Source: an uncultured Clostridia bacterium (GTDB taxonomy: Bacteria > Bacillota_A > Clostridia > Christensenellales > CAG-138). From it: a stretch of DNA of 8,918 nt. A program made the position numbers and the translations under genes. Under the pieces are notes generated by a model. It made no database searches. It was not told the origin of the DNA and saw nothing but the letters and a program-made list of their open reading frames with translations. The stretch is from NCBI GenBank assembly GCA_946623765.1, contig CAMORL010000064.1, forward strand, positions 1-8,918, read 5' to 3'. Shown piece after piece: positions 6,723-8,918 of this stretch (its first letter is position 1; each line of letters opens with the position of its first letter).

Positions 6723-8129
6723 TTACGCTTTGCCGAGATAGCGGATGCACAGCATGGTGATGTCGTCAAACTGCTCGGCTTCGCCGACGTGCGCGTCGAT
6801 CGCGGATTTGACGTCTGCAATAATCTCGCCGGGTTCTTTTTCGGCGGACTGCTCCAGGCAGGCGGCAAGCCGTTCTTCGCCGAACAGTTCGTGCGCGACG
6901 TTTTCCGCCTCGGTTACGCCGTCGGTATAGAGGTAGAGACAATCGCCCGCGTTCAGCGTCAGGGATTGTTCACGATACGGGACGCCCTCCATGCCGGCGA
7001 GTACCAGCCCGCTGCGGCGCCTGACGTATTCCGGGCGCCCGCCGGAGATCAGAACGGGCGGGTTGTGACCGGCGCAGACGAAGGTCAGCGCGCCGGTGCA
7101 CAGATCAAGCACGCCGATCCATGCGGTGACAAACATCTGCGCGGTATTGTTGCGGCAGAGGCTTTCGTTTGCGACCGTGATCGCATCGGAAAGCGAGGGA
7201 TAATCGCGCACGCAGCTCTGAAGGGTGGTTTTGGAGGTCGCCATAAAGAGCGCGGCAGGCACGCCTTTGCCGGAGACGTCCGCAACGACGAAGGCGAGCC
7301 GGTCTTTATCCACGAAGAACAGATCGTAGAAATCGCCGCCGACCTCCTTCGCGGGGGTCATCGAAGCGGCAAGCGCAAGCTCGGATCTTCCGGGATAGCT
7401 GTCCGTGATCGGCGGCAGCAGGGAACGCTGGATGACGGTCGCAACTTCGAGTTCGGTCTTGAGACGCGAGCGCTCGAGCGTGATCGCGCGCTGTTTCTCG
7501 ATGTAGTTAATCATGGAGATCATCAGCGTGAAGCCAATCGCGTTGACGAGAATGAACGGCAGGAAGATGGACTTAACAATGCTGAATCCGTACGGGGAAG
7601 GGACGATCAGCAGAACGAGCGCGAGATGGAAGATCTCCATCATGATGCCGGTCAACAGCGCCCACAGCGGCTTCTTCAGCTTTTCATTGAACTTGAGGGA
7701 AAGAATGCCGCACATGAATCCGATGGAGATCGTCGCGATCACGCAGGCATACGAGACTTCGATTTCCGGCGTTTTGGTCGAGGAAAGGATTCCGGTCAGG
7801 AATCTGTGGAGACCGGCGATGAAGCCCGCAATCAGACCGCCGAACGGACCGCCGGTAAAGCCTGCGAGCATCGGACCGATGTCGCGAACCGAAATGATCG
7901 CGCCTTCCAGCCGGATTCCGGACATGGTTCCGTAAATTCCGAAGATACCGCCGAGAACGCCGAAAAAGACCGCGGTTTTCCATTTGTTTTTGGAGCCGAA
8001 AAGCCGGGTCATCAGATCGCTGCCGCCGATGAACGCCGCAGTCACAAGGATCACGGCGAGGGTGCCGATCATATTGGTGAAAAGCTGAGACAAGCCGGTC
8101 GACGTCGCGGCGACTGCGCGGTAATACAT
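6723..8129 (-). CDS. Membrane sensor phosphatase: LytS-type 5TM domain + SpoIIE-type PP2C, 468 residues
   Basis: This is a predicted membrane-bound serine phosphatase that would dephosphorylate a phospho-STAS protein. Residues 1-210 are hydrophobic, with about six segments (near 17-35, 52-69, 83-108, 127-144, 155-177, 184-208). They contain the 5TMR-LYT signature GIRLEGAIISVRDIGPMLAG (71-90) and GGPFGGLIAGFIAGLHRF (93-110), as in LytS-type sensors. A short coiled linker (211-232) leads to the RsbU/SpoIIE phosphatase core: IQRSLLPP (233-240), GGDFYD (264-269, metal ligands D266 and D269), ADVSGKGVPAALFMA (283-297, D284), GHNPPVL (354-360), YTDGVTEAE (401-409, D403) and QFDDITML (453-460, D455/D456). 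All metal-binding acidic residues are present, so it should be active. ATG 8129 has GGAGGG five bases upstream. Its partner is probably one or both STAS domains encoded next door. The ligand sensed is unknown. Confidence 0.95.
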   Translation of the reverse strand: MYYRAVAATSTGLSQLFTNMIGTLAVILVTAAFIGGSDLMTRLFGSKNKWKTAVFFGVLGGIFGIYGTMSGIRLEGAIISVRDIGPMLAGFTGGPFGGLIAGFIAGLHRFLTGILSSTKTPEIEVSYACVIATISIGFMCGILSLKFNEKLKKPLWALLTGIMMEIFHLALVLLIVPSPYGFSIVKSIFLPFILVNAIGFTLMISMINYIEKQRAITLERSRLKTELEVATVIQRSLLPPITDSYPGRSELALAASMTPAKEVGGDFYDLFFVDKDRLAFVVADVSGKGVPAALFMATSKTTLQSCVRDYPSLSDAITVANESLCRNNTAQMFVTAWIGVLDLCTGALTFVCAGHNPPVLISGGRPEYVRRRSGLVLAGMEGVPYREQSLTLNAGDCLYLYTDGVTEAENVAHELFGEERLAACLEQSAEKEPGEIIADVKSAIDAHVGEAEQFDDITMLCIRYLGKA

Positions 8130-8152
8130 AAGAACCCTCCGAAGGCCTGAAT

Positions 8153-8188
8153 TGAATATATTGTATCAATTTTCATCTGAACGGTCAA
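8153..8188 (-). promoter_or_regulatory. Predicted sigma-A promoter of the PP2C gene
   Basis: On the minus strand, TTGACC (8183-8188) and TACAAT (8160-8165) are separated by 17 bases. The predicted start near 8153 leaves a leader of about 24 bases that includes GGAGGG. The phosphatase therefore has its own promoter, separate from the kinase/STAS operons. Confidence 0.7.
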
Positions 8189-8315
8189 GAAGAAAGAAAA
8201 ACCGGACGAAAAAGGAAGAACGAACGCTTTCCGGCGTCAAAGCAGGCGGCAGCCAAGCCGGTCCGTCTTTTCGGCGCAGACAGCGAATATAAAATCCGGG
8301 GGTGCAGACAGAGCC
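8189..8315. other. Non-coding stretch between divergent promoters, nothing recognised
   Basis: This lies between the -35 boxes of the PP2C promoter (minus) and the riboswitch promoter (plus). It is A/G-rich on the plus strand near 8189-8220. I see no gene with a ribosome binding site, no clear repeat and no convincing hairpin. The full gene-free stretch runs from 8130 to 8710 and is otherwise filled by the promoters, the riboswitch, the terminator and the leader hairpins listed separately. Confidence 0.6.
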
Positions 8316-8345
8316 TTGACATTCTGCGGGGATAGGGGATATAAT
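8316..8345 (+). promoter_or_regulatory. Near-consensus sigma-A promoter of the riboswitch-lipoprotein transcript
   Basis: TTGACA (8316-8321) and TATAAT (8340-8345), both perfect consensus hexamers, are separated by 18 bases. The predicted start near 8352 is about ten bases before the riboswitch P1 stem. So strong a promoter fits a transcript whose output is set afterwards by the riboswitch. Confidence 0.85.
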
Positions 8346-8361
8346 ACCGGTAATTGAATAA

Positions 8362-8531
8362 AGCAATCGGTGCCTTTGTCGTGAAAAGCAAAGGTTAAAA
8401 GGGAAACAGGTGAAACGCCTGTGCGAACTCGTCACCGTATGCGGATCGATACTGTCACGCGAAAGCAGTCACTGAGCAATCGGGAAGGCGACAGCATCCT
8501 ATGCCGCGAGCCGGGAAACCTGCCGAATGCT
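8362..8531 (+). promoter_or_regulatory. Cobalamin (vitamin B12) riboswitch
   Basis: Conserved cobalamin-riboswitch blocks occur in order: GGTGCC (8369-8374), GGTTAAAAGGGAAACAGGTG (8393-8412) with the P5 stem ACAGG/CCTGT, CTCGTCACCGTATGCGG (matching the usual CCCGCCACTGTA block), GTCACTGAGCAATCGGGAAGG (about 8468-8488), and the 3' B12 box GAGCCGGGAAACCTGCC (about 8508-8524). The outer P1 stem can be drawn between AGCAATCGG (8362-8370) and CCGAATGCT (8523-8531). The RNA binds adenosyl- or methylcobalamin and usually shuts off B12 synthesis or uptake genes when B12 is plentiful. It controls the lipoprotein gene at 8711. Confidence 0.94.
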
Positions 8532-8569
8532 CGGTACGAAAGAATCACGAGGGATTGATTGTGTACCAT

Positions 8570-8585
8570 GCTCCGCACGCGGAGC
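8570..8585 (+). other. Hairpin between riboswitch and terminator, possible part of the expression platform
   Basis: GCTCCGC (8570-8576) and GCGGAGC (8579-8585) form a very stable stem with a tight loop, followed only by a weak T stretch (8588-8590), so it is not a good terminator itself. Its left arm GCTCC could instead pair with GGAGC at 8620-8624, the right arm of the true terminator. This pairing would disrupt termination. The regulatory role is inference. Confidence 0.5.
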
Positions 8586-8601
8586 GCTTTATGTACGCAG
8601 T

Positions 8602-8630
8602 CTCTTTACCGTTCGGTAAGGAGCTTTTTT
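8602..8630 (+). terminator. Intrinsic terminator/attenuator under the cobalamin riboswitch
   Basis: CTCTTTACC (8602-8610) pairs with GGTAAGGAG (8615-8623) around a GTTC loop, with one G-T wobble, followed by six T at 8625-8630. It stands between the riboswitch and the lipoprotein start codon, with no gene in between. It is therefore most simply the riboswitch-controlled off switch. Confidence 0.85.
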
Positions 8631-8647
8631 CGTGCCGTGGATTTTGC

Positions 8648-8687
8648 TGATGTAAAGACATCACATACATCGGGGACGAAAACGTCC
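8648..8687 (+). other. Two small leader hairpins before the lipoprotein ribosome binding site
   Basis: TGATGT-AAAG-ACATCA (8648-8663) and GGACG-AAAA-CGTCC (8674-8687) are perfect short stems with four-base loops. They lie between the attenuator and the AAAGGAGG site. Neither covers the ribosome binding site nor has a T tract. They may protect the 5' end of the message or space the leader; no specific role is visible. Confidence 0.4.
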
Positions 8688-8710
8688 GAAAGTACAAAGG
8701 AGGAGACAAT

Positions 8711-8918
8711 ATGAAAAAGACACTTGCATTGATTCTTGCAATCGCAATGTTTGCGATTGTCGCGGCAGCATGCACGGGCATGCCGAATATGCCGGCAGAG
8801 CCGACGGCGCAGCCTGCGGCGGAAACGCCTGCGCAGGAAGAATCCGCGAACGTCTCTGCAGAAGACAAGGAAGCGGCGGACAAGGTTGCGGCGCTGATCG
8901 ACGCGATCTATGTGCAGG
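8711..8918 (+). CDS. B12-regulated lipoprotein, N-terminal part (runs off the window)
   Basis: ATG 8711 has a near-perfect AAAGGAGG (8697-8703 and following base) seven bases upstream. The first 69 residues are visible. MKKTLALILAIAMFAIVAAAC is a lipoprotein signal peptide with lipobox AAAC and lipidated Cys21. A Pro/Glu/Ala/Thr-rich linker follows (about 22-50), then the start of a folded segment, DKEAADKVAALIDAIYVQ. The product is exported and anchored to the outer face of the membrane. Cobalamin-riboswitch control points to B12 or cobalt metabolism. From memory, lipoproteins of Oscillospirales-type bacteria with a 'V-x-A-L-I-D-A-I-Y-V-Q' segment can be sirohydrochlorin cobaltochelatases (CbiK-like) with an extra N-terminal region. 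An ABC-type corrinoid-binding protein is the main alternative. Neither catalytic nor ligand-binding residues fall inside the window, so this assignment is only a lead. Confidence 0.85.
   Translation, partial: MKKTLALILAIAMFAIVAAACTGMPNMPAEPTAQPAAETPAQEESANVSAEDKEAADKVAALIDAIYVQ

Noticed and set aside
6487..6741. Possible small gene of 84 codons between the STAS gene and the PP2C gene.
   Set aside because: Its nearest GGGAGA is 16 bases or more from the ATG. The frame runs through two opposing terminators, and the product has no coherent composition.
6789..8150. A 453-codon open frame on the plus strand opposite the PP2C gene.
   Set aside because: Its product is dominated by Arg, Glu, Asp, Gly and His with no recognisable motif, and it has no ribosome binding site. 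It mirrors a clearly real gene with conserved motifs, so it is a codon-bias artefact of GC-rich DNA.
8189..8278. Possible terminator-like hairpin between CCGGAC and GGTCCG in the gap upstream of the riboswitch.
   Set aside because: Only about five base pairs match, across a loop of more than 50 bases, and there is no gene ending here that needs a terminator.
8345..8349. TACCG upstream of the riboswitch as an extension of P1 pairing with CGGTA at 8532-8536.
   Set aside because: It lies at the -10 box and before the predicted transcript start, so it should not be in the RNA.

Overview
The window looks like chromosomal DNA from a moderately GC-rich Gram-positive anaerobe, most likely an uncultured member of the Clostridia (Oscillospirales or Christensenellales type). 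The reasons are strong AGGAGG-type ribosome binding sites, sigma-A-like promoters, Rho-independent terminators, RsbV/RsbW-type regulators, a 5TMR-LYT/SpoIIE-type phosphatase and a cobalamin riboswitch ahead of a lipoprotein gene. There is no sign of a mobile element, phage, CRISPR array or tRNA/rRNA gene. The taxonomic placement is inference.

Layout. (1) 1-2878, + strand: the last codons of an ABC-transporter ATPase overlap (ATGA) a 903-residue FtsX/MacB-type permease, followed by an intrinsic terminator. (2) 2897-5408, - strand: a promoter, a 515-residue three-domain protein (STAS + aminoglycoside/choline-kinase-like fold + RsbW-like ATPase), an adjoining PHP-family phosphoesterase gene, and a terminator that converges on the ABC-transporter terminator. 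(3) 5445-6649, + strand: a divergent promoter, a 204-residue degenerate GHKL/RsbW-like protein, a 98-residue RsbV-like STAS protein and a terminator. (4) 6666-8188, - strand: a 468-residue membrane PP2C phosphatase with a LytS-type 5TM sensor domain, with its own promoter and terminator. (5) 8316-8918, + strand: a near-consensus promoter, a cobalamin riboswitch, an intrinsic terminator/attenuator, and the start of a lipoprotein gene that runs off the window.

Regions 2-4 together look like one partner-switching signalling locus. Partner switching is a known scheme in which an RsbW/SpoIIAB-type serine kinase phosphorylates an RsbV/SpoIIAA-type STAS protein, and a PP2C phosphatase removes the phosphate in response to a signal. 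All the parts are here: two STAS domains that both keep the phosphorylatable serine, one apparently intact GHKL kinase domain, one degenerate GHKL protein, and a membrane PP2C sensor. Two things are unusual. The STAS and kinase domains are fused around a third domain that has the catalytic motifs of small-molecule kinases. There is also no sigma factor in the window, so the output is unknown. The three-domain fusion, its neighbouring PHP phosphoesterase and the degenerate RsbW-like partner are the best candidates for something undescribed.
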